NCBI GenBank assembly: GCA_947167535.1
Contig: CAMVIL010000005.1
Span: 1 to 18,101, forward strand
Length of the DNA stretch: 18,101 nucleotides
Direction of reading: 5' to 3'
Origin: an uncultured Ruminococcus sp.
Lineage (GTDB): Bacteria; Bacillota; Clostridia; Oscillospirales; Ruminococcaceae
How positions within the stretch are numbered: position 1 is the first letter of the stretch; each line of letters starts with the position of its first letter. This document shows, one piece after another, positions 6,793 through 14,386 of this stretch. A model generated the notes under the pieces. It was not told the origin of the DNA and did not search any database. It saw only the letters and a program-made list of their open reading frames with translations. The position numbers and the translations under genes are program-made.

Positions 6793-8961
6793 TTATCGTC
6801 TTAGAAGCATCCGGTACTGCAGAGCAGGCAGTCCCGCTGTGGCGGCGAACTGCCGCTGGAAATACTTGTGGTCGAAATACCCGCATTTTTCGGATATCTC
6901 GGCAAGTTCAAGGTCGGTGGTGGCGAGGTAGTATTTCGCCCGCGTTATGCGTGCGGCGATGCAGTCCTGATGGAAGGTGACGCCAAAGCACTTTTTGTAC
7001 CTGACGCGGTACTTCTCGAGATCCTCTTCGGGGAGAAGCTCCCTGTCCTTTGTGAATGTGATCTCGGGTGAGGCATATATGCGGTCGCGGAACTTCGCAA
7101 GCTCGGGATAGCGCGACGACAGACGGTTCTTTTTCAGCTGGCGGAACTCCGTATCTATCATTTCCTCGCACTGCGACAGAAGGGACGAATAGGAAGAATT
7201 CCCGCAGGGAATGCCGACGCAGTCAAAGGAATCCCTGCCTACGCGGTCTATATAGTTGTTCTCACAGAGCAGCATCACCGACAGCAGGTCGGAGAGCTGT
7301 TCCGCCGAAGCACGGCTCCGCACAAAGCATACGAAGGTGTCGTCGGAAATGTGTCCCGCGATGGCTGTGTCCCCGCAGAAACGCCGCACCGCTCTCGAAG
7401 CGGTCAGGAGCACTTCGATCTTTCGGGATACTACCTCTTCTCTCAGCGAGCGCGAGAACAGAAACAGCTTCAGCATCACGCAGTAAAGCGGCGGGTCCTC
7501 CTGCCATTCTCTCGTAGCATACTCGCGCTTGAGACCTCTGGAATTGAAGAATCCCGTCAGCGAATCGCTGTATTCGGAGATGCCCTCGAAGCTCAGCAGA
7601 TAGTGGAAATCGTTTTTCAGGCGCATGAATTCAAGCCCTATCGAAACTGATTTCAGCCAGTGCCGGAACAGATCGTCGTAGCAGTCGGGAGAATTGTAGA
7701 GCACTGCCATATCTCCGAACATATCGGTGCCGGAAAACACGGGAGTGAAATAACAGACGACGGCATCCTCTTCACGGTCGAAGAGTCCCTGCAGGTCAAA
7801 GCGGTTGTTCTCAAACACCGAATTATCTCTCCAGGGCACAACGCAGCGGCTCTGCATATGCGTCTCGGAGCCCGCATCGGGCTCATACCATTCCTCAAAC
7901 AGCCGCAGATACATTGAACTCTTGTTCCTTATCATCCACTGATACTCACAGATATTGTCTATTACCTCTTTCATGTCGCGGCAGAGGGTCATATTGTGAT
8001 CCATCGTGCTGAACAGGTTGAGGTCGTAATCGTTCAGCCTTTCTGCCGCAAAGCGCTGCTCTGCCAGCGAGTAGCCGATATTAGTCGGGCAGCTGCAGCT
8101 CGCGCCGAACACCATATCTCCCCTCTTGGGAATGAATTCGGGGACCAGCTCACCGGTAAGGCGGCAGCGGAGCTGCCTTGCGGCGGAAGCGCCCAGCGCC
8201 TCGCGGTCTCTCCTGAGACAGGTGAGGGACGGCGAGAAATACATCCGGCGGTAGGAATACTCATAGGCGATGCCCGTCACCTGCTCGGGGACTTTAATGC
8301 CCGCTTCCGAAAAACGCCCCAGCAGACCGTAGGCCATATTGTCGTTGCCGCAGATCAGCGCCTGCGGGAAAGGTCTTTTGCCCTTAATAATGCTGTCGGC
8401 GAGTGCCTCGCCCGACGTCATCCAGAAGTCTCCGAAGACTACCTTTTCGGGCTTGAAGTCGATGCCGTGCTTCAGAAGCGAACGCCTGTACCCCTGCACC
8501 CTGAGATGCGAGGTTTCAAACTCCTCGGGGCCTGTCAGCATTACTATATCGGTAAAGCCGTGGACATCTATGAGATGATCGGTCAGCGACTCCAGCTCGC
8601 CCACTTCGTCGGTATCGAACCTCGGGAATGTGAGCTCGGAGAATTCCTCCAGCTGGGAGCCGACGTTCACGATCGGCACCTTGACTTTTTTCAGCAGCGA
8701 AGCGATGGACGAACGCGCACCTACATCTACAAAGGATTCGCAGAAGACGATAACGCCTTTGATATCCCCCGAGTACACCAGCTCGTAGATGCGCCGCTCG
8801 CACTCAAGATCGGCGTGCTCGTTTACGGCATTATAGAGTCCCGACAGAACAACGGTAGAATAGCCGTTCTTCTGATTTTCGGTAATAATGCCCTTCAGCA
8901 GCTCCTGTTCGGCAAAGCTGCTGGCAATACCCGCTAACACAGCGATCAAAGGTCTGCTCAT
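6793..8961 (-). CDS. XylR-like regulator: periplasmic-binding-protein-like sensor, degenerate GGDEF, AraC DNA-binding domain
   Basis: Predicted cytoplasmic transcription regulator, 722 residues. Residues 1 to about 290 resemble a LacI-type sugar-sensing domain (RPLIAVLAGI, then ALICGNDNMAYGLLGRFSEAGIKVPEQVTGIAY) but without the LacI helix-turn-helix. Residues about 300-455 I cannot assign. Residues about 460-615 look like a GGDEF fold (DSLTGFFNSRGLKREY from residue 466) whose signature is replaced by ISDDTF (538-543), so it should not make c-di-GMP. Residues 624-722 form an AraC-family domain (AARITRAKYYLATTDLELA, then ISEKCGYFDHKYFQRQF). E. coli XylR joins a similar sensor directly to AraC; here a GGDEF-like block is inserted. 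The start MSRPL follows AGGGAGG at 10 bases; the frame is open 26 codons further back, with no support. It lies downstream of the mannosylglucose phosphorylase on the same strand and converges with the xylanase, so those two are its likely targets (inference). Confidence 0.85.
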   Translation of the reverse strand: MSRPLIAVLAGIASSFAEQELLKGIITENQKNGYSTVVLSGLYNAVNEHADLECERRIYELVYSGDIKGVIVFCESFVDVGARSSIASLLKKVKVPIVNVGSQLEEFSELTFPRFDTDEVGELESLTDHLIDVHGFTDIVMLTGPEEFETSHLRVQGYRRSLLKHGIDFKPEKVVFGDFWMTSGEALADSIIKGKRPFPQALICGNDNMAYGLLGRFSEAGIKVPEQVTGIAYEYSYRRMYFSPSLTCLRRDREALGASAARQLRCRLTGELVPEFIPKRGDMVFGASCSCPTNIGYSLAEQRFAAERLNDYDLNLFSTMDHNMTLCRDMKEVIDNICEYQWMIRNKSSMYLRLFEEWYEPDAGSETHMQSRCVVPWRDNSVFENNRFDLQGLFDREEDAVVCYFTPVFSGTDMFGDMAVLYNSPDCYDDLFRHWLKSVSIGLEFMRLKNDFHYLLSFEGISEYSDSLTGFFNSRGLKREYATREWQEDPPLYCVMLKLFLFSRSLREEVVSRKIEVLLTASRAVRRFCGDTAIAGHISDDTFVCFVRSRASAEQLSDLLSVMLLCENNYIDRVGRDSFDCVGIPCGNSSYSSLLSQCEEMIDTEFRQLKKNRLSSRYPELAKFRDRIYASPEITFTKDRELLPEEDLEKYRVRYKKCFGVTFHQDCIAARITRAKYYLATTDLELAEISEKCGYFDHKYFQRQFAATAGLPALQYRMLLRR

Positions 8962-9058
8962 ACGTTCATGTCCTCCCTGAAGTACACAGTACACGGCATG
9001 TACCATGCTATTCCTTTTTTGTGCGGCTCGGGGCTGCAAGTGCTATTTTATCCACCCG

Positions 9059-9105
9059 CCGCTCACAATTACATTAATTATAGCATTTTTGGCCGCAGTT
9101 GTCAA
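9059..9105 (-). promoter_or_regulatory. Consensus promoter of the regulator gene, with a lac-operator-like half site
   Basis: On the minus strand TTGACA (9105-9100), 17 bp and TATAAT (9082-9077) form a perfect promoter, starting near 9070. So the regulator has its own transcription and is not only read through from the phosphorylase gene. Around the start point the minus strand reads AATTGTGAGCGG (9070-9059), identical to the left 12 bases of E. coli lacO1, but the second half site is missing. The leader to the ATG at 8961 is about 110 bases. Confidence 0.8.
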
Positions 9106-9121
9106 ATCATCCGGAATGAAG

Positions 9122-9151
9122 CGGCGGCTGAATGTGAAAATCCAGCCGCCG
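9122..9151 (-). terminator. Hairpin after the mannosylglucose phosphorylase gene
   Basis: A perfect 9-bp GC-rich stem (9122-9130 with 9143-9151) and 12-base loop, about 30 bases past the phosphorylase stop. On the minus strand the tract after the stem (CTTCATT) is U-poor, so termination may be leaky and allow some read-through into the regulator. Confidence 0.5.
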
Positions 9152-9181
9152 TTAGGTTTTTATAGGTGCAAAGCCCGCTCG

Positions 9182-10363
9182 TCAGACTTTGTTCAGGAAT
9201 CTCAGGTTCTTTTCAATAAGCTCGCAGCGCTGCTTTACGCAGTCGACGCTTCTCAGCGGGTCGGCAGGGGTGTTGAAGGTGAAGTCTATCAGCCTGTCGA
9301 TGGTGGTGGAAGCTACGTGCAGGCGGGTGTCGGAGGAGGCGTAGTAGATGTATACCTCGTTGTTCTCATTGACCACTGCGCCGTTAGTGAAGACGACATT
9401 AGACACATCGCCGACGCGCTCGACTCCGTAAGGACCCATGAACATTCCCGACGGCTCGGCTATCAGCTTTGTGGGGTCGTCGAGAGCTGTGGCGAAAACA
9501 TAGAGGACGTATCTCAGTCCAGCCGCAGTGTTTCTGACGCCGTGAGCTATATGTATCCAGCCGCGCTCGGTCTTGATGGGCACGGCTCCCGCGCCGTTCT
9601 TGACCTCGGTGATGGTGTGGTAGCGGCGGGGGGAGATGACTTTTTCTTCGGTGCAGATAACAGGGTTCGTGATGTCCTCAACAAGTCCGATGCAGACTCC
9701 GCCGCCTGAGCCGGTGCTGATGAAATCGTCCTGCGGGCGGGTGTAGAAGGCGTACTTGCCGTCCACGAATTCGGGGTGGAGCACCACGTTTCTCTGCTGG
9801 GGAGACTTGGATACAAGGTTCGGCAGACGCTCCCAGTTCTCTAAGTCTTTGGTGCGGACTATACCCGCCTGCGCGGTGGCGGCGGAGAGGTCAGCCGAGC
9901 TGTTGTCGCGGCTCTCGGAACAGAAGACGCCGTATATCCAGCCGTCCTCGTGCCGGGTCAGGCGCATATCGTAGACGTTGGTCTCTTCGGGGCAGGTGTC
10001 GGGAAGGCGCACGGGGTAGTCGCGGAACCTGAAGCCGTCTACGGGGCTGTCGCTCTCGGCTACGGCAAAGAAGGACTTTCTGTCATTGCCCTCGACTCTT
10101 GCTACGAGGTAATACTTCCCGTCCATATACAGCGCACCGCTGTTGAACACGGCGTTGATGCCGAGCCGCTCCATGAAGTAAGGGTTGGTCTCGGGGTCCA
10201 TGTCATACCGCCAGAAAAGGGGCGTGTGGTCGGCAGTGAGTACGGGGTGCTCATACCTGCGATAGATACCGTTGCCGCCTTCGACCGGGCGGTTTTTTCT
10301 TGTGATGAGCTGTTCATAGCGCTGTGTCTCGGCTGTAAAGCGTTCGCTGAATTCTTTGTTCAT
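9182..10363 (-). CDS. GH130 4-O-beta-D-mannosyl-D-glucose phosphorylase
   Basis: Cytoplasmic phosphorylase of family GH130, by family releasing alpha-mannose 1-phosphate and glucose from mannosyl-1,4-glucose with phosphate. This is a step in mannan and glucomannan use known from Ruminococcus albus (RaMP1 type). 393 residues, the usual length. Visible family blocks are [27 protein letters not shown] start, [56 protein letters not shown] with the probable proton-donor Asp132, and [20 protein letters not shown]. No signal peptide. The start MNKEF follows AAAGGA at seven bases; the frame extends 27 codons upstream without support. No cellobiose 2-epimerase or transporter lies nearby, so the rest of the pathway must be elsewhere. 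GH130 members acting on mannan oligosaccharides (RaMP2 type) are the alternative, less likely from the sequence blocks. Confidence 0.9.
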   Translation of the reverse strand: MNKEFSERFTAETQRYEQLITRKNRPVEGGNGIYRRYEHPVLTADHTPLFWRYDMDPETNPYFMERLGINAVFNSGALYMDGKYYLVARVEGNDRKSFFAVAESDSPVDGFRFRDYPVRLPDTCPEETNVYDMRLTRHEDGWIYGVFCSESRDNSSADLSAATAQAGIVRTKDLENWERLPNLVSKSPQQRNVVLHPEFVDGKYAFYTRPQDDFISTGSGGGVCIGLVEDITNPVICTEEKVISPRRYHTITEVKNGAGAVPIKTERGWIHIAHGVRNTAAGLRYVLYVFATALDDPTKLIAEPSGMFMGPYGVERVGDVSNVVFTNGAVVNENNEVYIYYASSDTRLHVASTTIDRLIDFTFNTPADPLRSVDCVKQRCELIEKNLRFLNKV

Positions 10364-10410
10364 GATGATGTCCTTTCCGCGGTCTGTGAGATATATGATA
10401 ACATCTGAAA

Positions 10411-10451
10411 CTGCCCCGCAAGGGGCAGCGGGCACTGACCGCAAATGCCCG
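10411..10451 (-). promoter_or_regulatory. Two adjacent hairpins in the leader of the phosphorylase mRNA
   Basis: CTGCCCC / GGGGCAG (10411-10417 with 10422-10428, 4-base loop) and CGGGCA / TGCCCG (10429-10434 with 10446-10451, 11-base loop) directly abut. They lie in the about 130-base 5' leader, downstream of the predicted start near 10492. The first stem is followed on the minus strand by TTTCAGATG rather than a long U-run. They could stabilise the mRNA, attenuate it, or form part of a larger regulatory RNA. Confidence 0.5.
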
Positions 10452-10498
10452 ATGTTTATTCTTGTACATACTGTTTTTCTGAACGGTCCTGCAAGTCT

Positions 10499-10527
10499 AT
10501 TCTATCATTATTCCGCCCCGAAGTCAA
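10499..10527 (-). promoter_or_regulatory. Promoter of the GH130 phosphorylase gene
   Basis: On the minus strand TTGACT (10527-10522), a 17-bp spacer and TAGAAT (10504-10499), each one base from consensus. The palindrome CAAATATTTG (10558-10567) lies about 30 bases upstream of the -35 box and could be an operator. Confidence 0.75.
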
Positions 10528-10701
10528 TAAGATTTAGTCCCCCGATGGCGGCTTTCGCAAATATTTGGTGGAATGAATAAATCCCCGAAAAAGTAATCGA
10601 TTAGCATTGTAATTATCACGATTCGGCAGCGTCCGATGCCACCTGAGCGGTGCGTACAGCTTACCCGAAAAGCAAGAAAAACTGCGGCGGCATATGCATT
10701 T
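10528..10701. other. Intergenic stretch between divergent promoters
   Basis: No gene is supported here. It separates the leftward phosphorylase promoter from the rightward promoter of the broken LRR gene. Two perfect 10-bp palindromes are present, CAAATATTTG (10558-10567) and TAATCGATTA (10594-10603), either of which could bind a regulator. Small open frames across it show no recognisable protein and no ribosome binding site. Confidence 0.5.
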
Positions 10702-10737
10702 TTTGGCAATATGCCAAAGTTAGTCAAATCATTTGAC
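10702..10737. promoter_or_regulatory. Tandem palindromes overlapping the LRR-gene promoter
   Basis: TTTGGCA-ATA-TGCCAAA (10702-10718) and GTCAAAT-C-ATTTGAC (10723-10737) are perfect 7-bp inverted repeats. Their centres (10710 and 10730) are 20 bp apart, about two helical turns, and the second covers the -35 box at 10733-10738. This is a classic arrangement for repressor binding. The 10-mer GTCAAATCAT also occurs at 9101-9110, over the -35 region of the regulator's promoter, although part of the match is the -35 box itself. Confidence 0.5.
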
Positions 10738-10761
10738 ATATTCTTTAAAATTTGGTATACT
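10733..10761 (+). promoter_or_regulatory. Promoter of the LRR-gene remnant
   Basis: TTGACA (10733-10738), a 17-bp spacer and TATACT (10756-10761). The ribosome binding site AAGGAAG (10778-10784) stands eight bases before the ATG at 10793. Confidence 0.85.
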
Positions 10762-10792
10762 CATGCTACAATTTATTAAGGAAGACTTTCCC

Positions 10793-11154
10793 ATGAAAAA
10801 GAAGATCATAGCAGGACTGCTTTCGGTCTCGATGCTGTTTGGCGCAGCCGAGGTCATTCCGAACGACATTCTGTTTAAGCTCGGCACCGATATCACAGCC
10901 AGCGCTGCTACTTCGGGCGACGGCACTACAAGGCCGTCTCCGACGGGACCGTCGAGATCACAGGCTACAAGGGCTCTTCCACAAGCATCACTATCCCCGA
11001 CAAGCTGGACGGCAAGAGCGTTTCTGCTATCGGCGATCAGGCTTTCTACAAGAGCAAGATCAAAACAGTCATCATGCCCAACAGTCTCAAGACCATCGGC
11101 AAGACAAAGTATACAGGCAAGTGGAGCGCCGTGTCCTCCATCAAGTGCAAATAA
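10793..11154 (+). pseudogene. Frameshifted, shortened BspA-like leucine-rich-repeat secreted protein
   Basis: The ATG frame gives a typical signal peptide (MKKKIIAGLLSVSMLFGAAE, ending near ITASAA) and then ATSGD. Directly afterwards, near 10917-10924, the protein-like sequence moves to the next frame: HYKAVSDGTVEITGYKG, then ITIPDKLDGKSVSAIGDQAF and VIMPNSLKTIG, ending in SIKCK and TAA 11152-11154. That is the pattern of one LRR_5 (BspA-type) repeat with its usual N-terminal cap. One lost base would explain the shift. Relatives carry many repeats; here only about one remains before a short tail (KTKYTGKWSAV), so internal repeats also seem to be missing. Without the shift it would make about 120 residues; as written, the first frame runs on to 11245 as meaningless sequence. 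The perfect promoter, ribosome binding site and terminator are retained, so a sequencing error or a recent lesion is possible. Confidence 0.75.
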
Positions 11155-11170
11155 TAACAAATATCTTACA

Positions 11171-11202
11171 GCAGTCTGTGCAAACGCGCAGGCTGCTTTT
11201 TT
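11171..11202 (+). terminator. Rho-independent terminator of the LRR remnant
   Basis: An 11-bp stem (11171-11181 with 11186-11196, two G-U pairs), AAAC loop and six T residues (11197-11202), 16 bases after the TAA at 11152. Its place supports 11154 as the true end of the gene. Confidence 0.9.
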
Positions 11203-11240
11203 GCTGCCCGAAATAATGAGAGAAAAAGAATTCATAGCAG

Positions 11241-11348
11241 ATTGATATGAATTTTCCAAAATACCATGTCAGCTTTGTGGATTTTCACGAATTTATACAA
11301 TTCCTATTGACAAGGTAGGTTTTATGCGGTATAATAATTCATATCAAT
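11241..11348. repeat. 13-bp inverted repeat flanking the suf promoter, candidate operator pair
   Basis: ATTGATATGAATT (11241-11253) and its exact reverse complement AATTCATATCAAT (11336-11348) are 82 bp apart. The promoter lies between them and the right copy covers the predicted transcription start. Each copy is itself nearly palindromic (ATT-S-ATAT-S-AAT). AT-rich imperfect palindromes are usual for Rrf2-family repressors, and the operon ends with an Rrf2 gene, so these are candidate sites for it. The rest of the gap after the LRR terminator (11203-11306) shows no gene. Confidence 0.55.
11307..11335 (+). promoter_or_regulatory. Consensus promoter of the suf operon
   Basis: TTGACA (11307-11312), 17 bp and TATAAT (11330-11335). 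No other clear promoter or terminator is visible between here and the end of rrf2 at 16479, so this one probably drives all six genes. The leader has a possible hairpin (11355-11382, GGAA / TTCC outer and AGCGG / CTGCT inner stems) before the ribosome binding site AAAGGA. Confidence 0.9.
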
Positions 11349-11404
11349 GTTATAGGAATAAGCGGCAAAGGACTGCTGTTCCTTAAAATGAAAGGAAAAT
11401 CATT

Positions 11405-12151
11405 ATGTCGGAATTACTTAAAATAGAAGGTTTATCGGCGGCGGCTGAAGATGTCGAACTGCTTCACGGAGTATCCCTCACCGTAGGCGAAGGCGAGACT
11501 CACGTTGTTATGGGACACAACGGCGCGGGCAAATCAACGCTGGGATCTGTCATCATGGGCAGTCCCGAATACAAGGTCACGGACGGAAAGATCATCTTTG
11601 GCGGCGAGGACATCACTTCCCTCTCTGCGGACAAGCGTGCGAGGCTCGGGCTGTTCATCTCCTTCCAGAACCCCATCGAGATCCCCGGAATCACCGTGGC
11701 GGAGTTCCTCAGAAACGCGCTGGAGCAGGTTACAGGCAAGCGCATCAAGCTCTGGGATTTCAAGAAAAAGCTGTACGCCGCAATGGAGCTTCTCGAGATG
11801 GACAAGTCCTATGCAGACCGCGATCTGAACGTCGGATTCTCGGGCGGCGAGAAGAAAAAGGCTGAGATATTACAGCTGCTTATCCTCGCGCCGAAGCTGG
11901 CGATACTCGACGAGACCGACTCGGGTCTTGACGTCGACGCAGTAAAGACAGTCTCAAAGGGCATCGAGGAGTACAAGCGCAGCACAGGCGGTGCGCTCAT
12001 CGTCATCACACACAACACAAGGATACTCGAGGCGCTGACCGTCGACAAGACGCACATCCTCTCGTCGGGCAGGATCGCCGCAGAGGGCGGCGCGGAGCTC
12101 GTAAACGAGGTCATCGAAAACGGCTTTGAACAATTCGCAGGCAGGGAGTGA
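11405..12151 (+). CDS. sufC: Fe-S cluster assembly ATPase SufC
   Basis: Cytoplasmic ABC-type ATPase that powers the SufBCD scaffold, where new iron-sulfur clusters are assembled. 248 residues, full length. Walker A is GHNGAGKST (about residues 38-46), the Q-loop is in FISFQNP, the ABC signature is FSGGEKKKAE and Walker B runs into LAILDETDSGLD, the form typical of SufC rather than transporters. H-loop: VITHNTRIL. There are no membrane partners; sufB follows four bases after the stop. First gene of the operon, as is usual in Clostridia, here without the Rrf2 gene that often leads it. Confidence 0.97.
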   Translation: MSELLKIEGLSAAAEDVELLHGVSLTVGEGETHVVMGHNGAGKSTLGSVIMGSPEYKVTDGKIIFGGEDITSLSADKRARLGLFISFQNPIEIPGITVAEFLRNALEQVTGKRIKLWDFKKKLYAAMELLEMDKSYADRDLNVGFSGGEKKKAEILQLLILAPKLAILDETDSGLDVDAVKTVSKGIEEYKRSTGGALIVITHNTRILEALTVDKTHILSSGRIAAEGGAELVNEVIENGFEQFAGRE

Positions 12152-12155
12152 TCGT

Positions 12156-13559
12156 ATGGAAAAGAAAACACAGGTCATAGAAGTCGACCGCTCGCGCTAC
12201 GATTTGCGCTAAGAGGAAAACGAGGGGGAGTTTTTTGAGAGCGGTATCACTCCCGACATAATCGGCGCCATCTCGGACGAGAAAAACGATCCCGACTGGA
12301 TGAGAGAGTTCCGACTGAAGTCGCTGGAGGTCTACAACCGCACACCGATGGTGGACTGGGGTCCCGATATTTCGGGGCTGGACGTTGACAGGATCGTCAC
12401 CTACATCCGTCAGAAAAACCGCATGAACACCGACTGGAACGACGTTCCCGACGACATAAAGGAAACCTTTGAAAAGCTTGGTATCCCGCAGGCTGAGCGT
12501 GAATCGCTGGCAGGCGTGGGCGCACAGTACGACAGCGAGCTGGTATACCACAACGTCCGCGAGGAAGTTGCACAGTCGGGCGTGGTCTACACCGACCTTG
12601 AAAGCGCCATGCACGACCCCAAGTACGCCGAGATCATCAAGTCGCATTTCATGAAACTGGTGCCGCCTACCGATCACAAGTTTGCAGCGCTGCACGGAGC
12701 AGTATGGTCGGGCGGATCGTTTGTATATGTACCAAAAAATGTACACTTGGATATCCCGCTGCAAAGCTACTTCCGCCTCAATGCAAAGGGTGCGGGACAG
12801 TTTGAGCACACGCTGATAATCCTCGAGGAGGGTGCGTATCTGCACTTCATCGAGGGCTGTTCGGCGCCGAAGTATTACGAAGCGTCGCTGCACGCGGGCT
12901 GCGTTGAGCTGTACGTCGGCAAGGGCGCGAAACTGCGCTACTCCACCATCGAAAACTGGTCGAAGAATATGTACAATCTCAACACAAAGCGCGCACTGGT
13001 AGAGGAAGACGGCACGATAGAATGGGTGTCCGGCAGTTCGCACGTTTCCTATCTCTATCCTATGAGTATATTAAACGGCAGAAATGCACGAGCAGAGTTC
13101 ACGGGTATAACATTCGCAGGCGAGGGTCAGAACCTCGACACGGGTGCAAAGATCATACACAACGCTCCCGACACGTCATCCTACATGACCACAAAATCCA
13201 TTTCCAAGAGCGGCGGAGTCAGCACTTTCAGAAGTGCGGTAGTCGTGAAGGAGAACGCTCACGGCAGCAAGAGCTCGGTCAACTGCGAGTCTCTGATGCT
13301 GGACAGGATATCTCGTTCAGATACGATACCCGTAATGGACATCCGCACAAAACACTGCGATATCGGGCACGAGGCGAAGATCGGCCGCATCAGCGACGAG
13401 ACGATCTTCTATCTGATGTCACGCGGACTCAGCGAGGAGCAGGCGCGTGCGATGATCGTCCGCGGCTTTGCAGACAATGTCTCGAAGGAGCTGCCGCTTG
13501 AGTACGCAGTCGAAATGAACAACCTCATCGGGCTTGAAATGAAAGGGAACATCGGGTGA
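12156..13559 (+). CDS. sufB: Fe-S scaffold subunit SufB, interrupted by an in-frame TAA at codon 19
   Basis: SufB is the main scaffold on which the Fe-S cluster forms, paired with SufD and driven by SufC. ATG 12156 follows sufC closely and has AGGGAG seven bases before it. The frame reads MEKKTQVIEVDRSRYDLR, then TAA at 12210-12212, then continues in the same frame with EENEGEFFESGITPDIIGAI and on to 13559. The residues on both sides match the usual SufB N-terminus (SRYD, SGITP, EKNDPDWM, EFRLKSLEVY), so one sense codon seems to have become TAA (AAA to TAA would suffice). Total length, counting that codon, is 467, normal for SufB. No ATG, GTG or TTG lies between the TAA and ATG 12300, so restarting there would lose 48 residues. 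The C-terminal block IGHEAKIGRISDETIFYLMS is intact. sufB is normally essential where SUF is the only system. A sequencing error is a serious alternative. Confidence 0.9.
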
Positions 13560-14386
13560 AAAATATGAGTACAAATAAACTTAACACGCTCCCCGTGCCG
13601 ACCTTTCGGTGGCTCGGAGTAAATTTCGCAGAGTGTGATATATCAGGATATGAAACCAAAGAAACAGAGATATACGCAGCCGAAGGAGAGGAAAAGACCG
13701 AGATCCTGTTTATCGAAGGCGAGGGTGTCACTAATGTGAACATCAACGTCGAGAACGGCTCATCGGTCAAGCTGGTGCAGGTCTTTGATGTTGAGGGCAC
13801 TGCGGTGTCCGACGTCACGGCGAAGGTCGGCGAGAACGCGGACTTTGAGCTTGTGCAGCTTTATCTCGGCGGCGACATCGTCAGCGAGATCACCACCGAT
13901 CTGGACGGCAGGAAAGCGCGTTTCGGCGCAGATATCGGGTATCTGCTGGACAACAGCGACAGGCTCGACATCAACCTGACTGCCAACCATCACGGCAGAA
14001 AGACCGTTTCGGAGATCAACGCCAAGGGCGTGCTGAACGGTGAATCGTCGAAGGTCTTCAAGGGGACCATCGACTTCAAAAACGGCGCGGTGGCGTCGGT
14101 GGGAAGTGAGAAAGAAGAAGTGCTGCTGATGAGCGAGACCGCCGTCAACAAGACGGTGCCGCTGATCCTCTGCGCAGAAGAGGACGTCGAGGGCAGCCAC
14201 GGCGCTTCGGTGGGACGTCTGGACGAACGTCAGGTGTTCTATATGCAGTCGCGCGGCATCTGCGAGGAGAAGATATACGACCTCGCGGCGCAGGCAAAGC
14301 TGAGACAGATACTCGACAAGATCGACGACGAGCAGACTGTCAAGCGCATAAAAACAAAGTTGGGACGAGGTGAGGAAGATGAATGA
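13556..14386 (+). CDS. sufD: SufD-like Fe-S scaffold subunit, short form
   Basis: SufB/SufD-family protein that pairs with SufB in the SufBCD complex and helps bring iron to the growing cluster. 276 residues, much shorter than the about 420 of E. coli or Bacillus SufD; it lacks most of the N-terminal helical region and keeps the beta-helix core (VNINVENGSSVKLVQVFDVE, LTANHHGRKTVSEINAKGVL) and the C-terminal block EGSHGASVGRLDERQVFYMQ with its conserved histidine. The GTG at 13556 overlaps the sufB TGA and has AAAGGGA seven bases before it; ATG 13565 is the alternative (273 residues). Fourth-base overlap with sufB suggests translational coupling. Short SufD forms seem common in Clostridia, so I do not regard it as truncated. 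Confidence 0.85.
   Translation: MKNMSTNKLNTLPVPTFRWLGVNFAECDISGYETKETEIYAAEGEEKTEILFIEGEGVTNVNINVENGSSVKLVQVFDVEGTAVSDVTAKVGENADFELVQLYLGGDIVSEITTDLDGRKARFGADIGYLLDNSDRLDINLTANHHGRKTVSEINAKGVLNGESSKVFKGTIDFKNGAVASVGSEKEEVLLMSETAVNKTVPLILCAEEDVEGSHGASVGRLDERQVFYMQSRGICEEKIYDLAAQAKLRQILDKIDDEQTVKRIKTKLGRGEEDE

Noticed and set aside
7996..8937. 313-residue open frame on the plus strand opposite the regulator
   Set aside because: The minus-strand reading gives clear sensor, GGDEF-like and AraC domains; the plus-strand product resembles nothing and has no promoter.
9059..9070. A true lac operator (AATTGTGAGCGG identical to half of lacO1)
   Set aside because: The symmetric second half is missing and no LacI-type helix-turn-helix protein is encoded here, so this is probably chance.
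10917..10924. Programmed ribosomal frameshift in the LRR gene
   Set aside because: No slippery run or downstream pseudoknot is evident at the switch, and the gene also lacks most of its repeats, so decay or error is simpler.
12210..12212. Reassignment of TAA as a sense codon
   Set aside because: TAA ends the xylanase, the rrf2 gene and the nitrogenase-like gene normally, so it is a working stop codon here.
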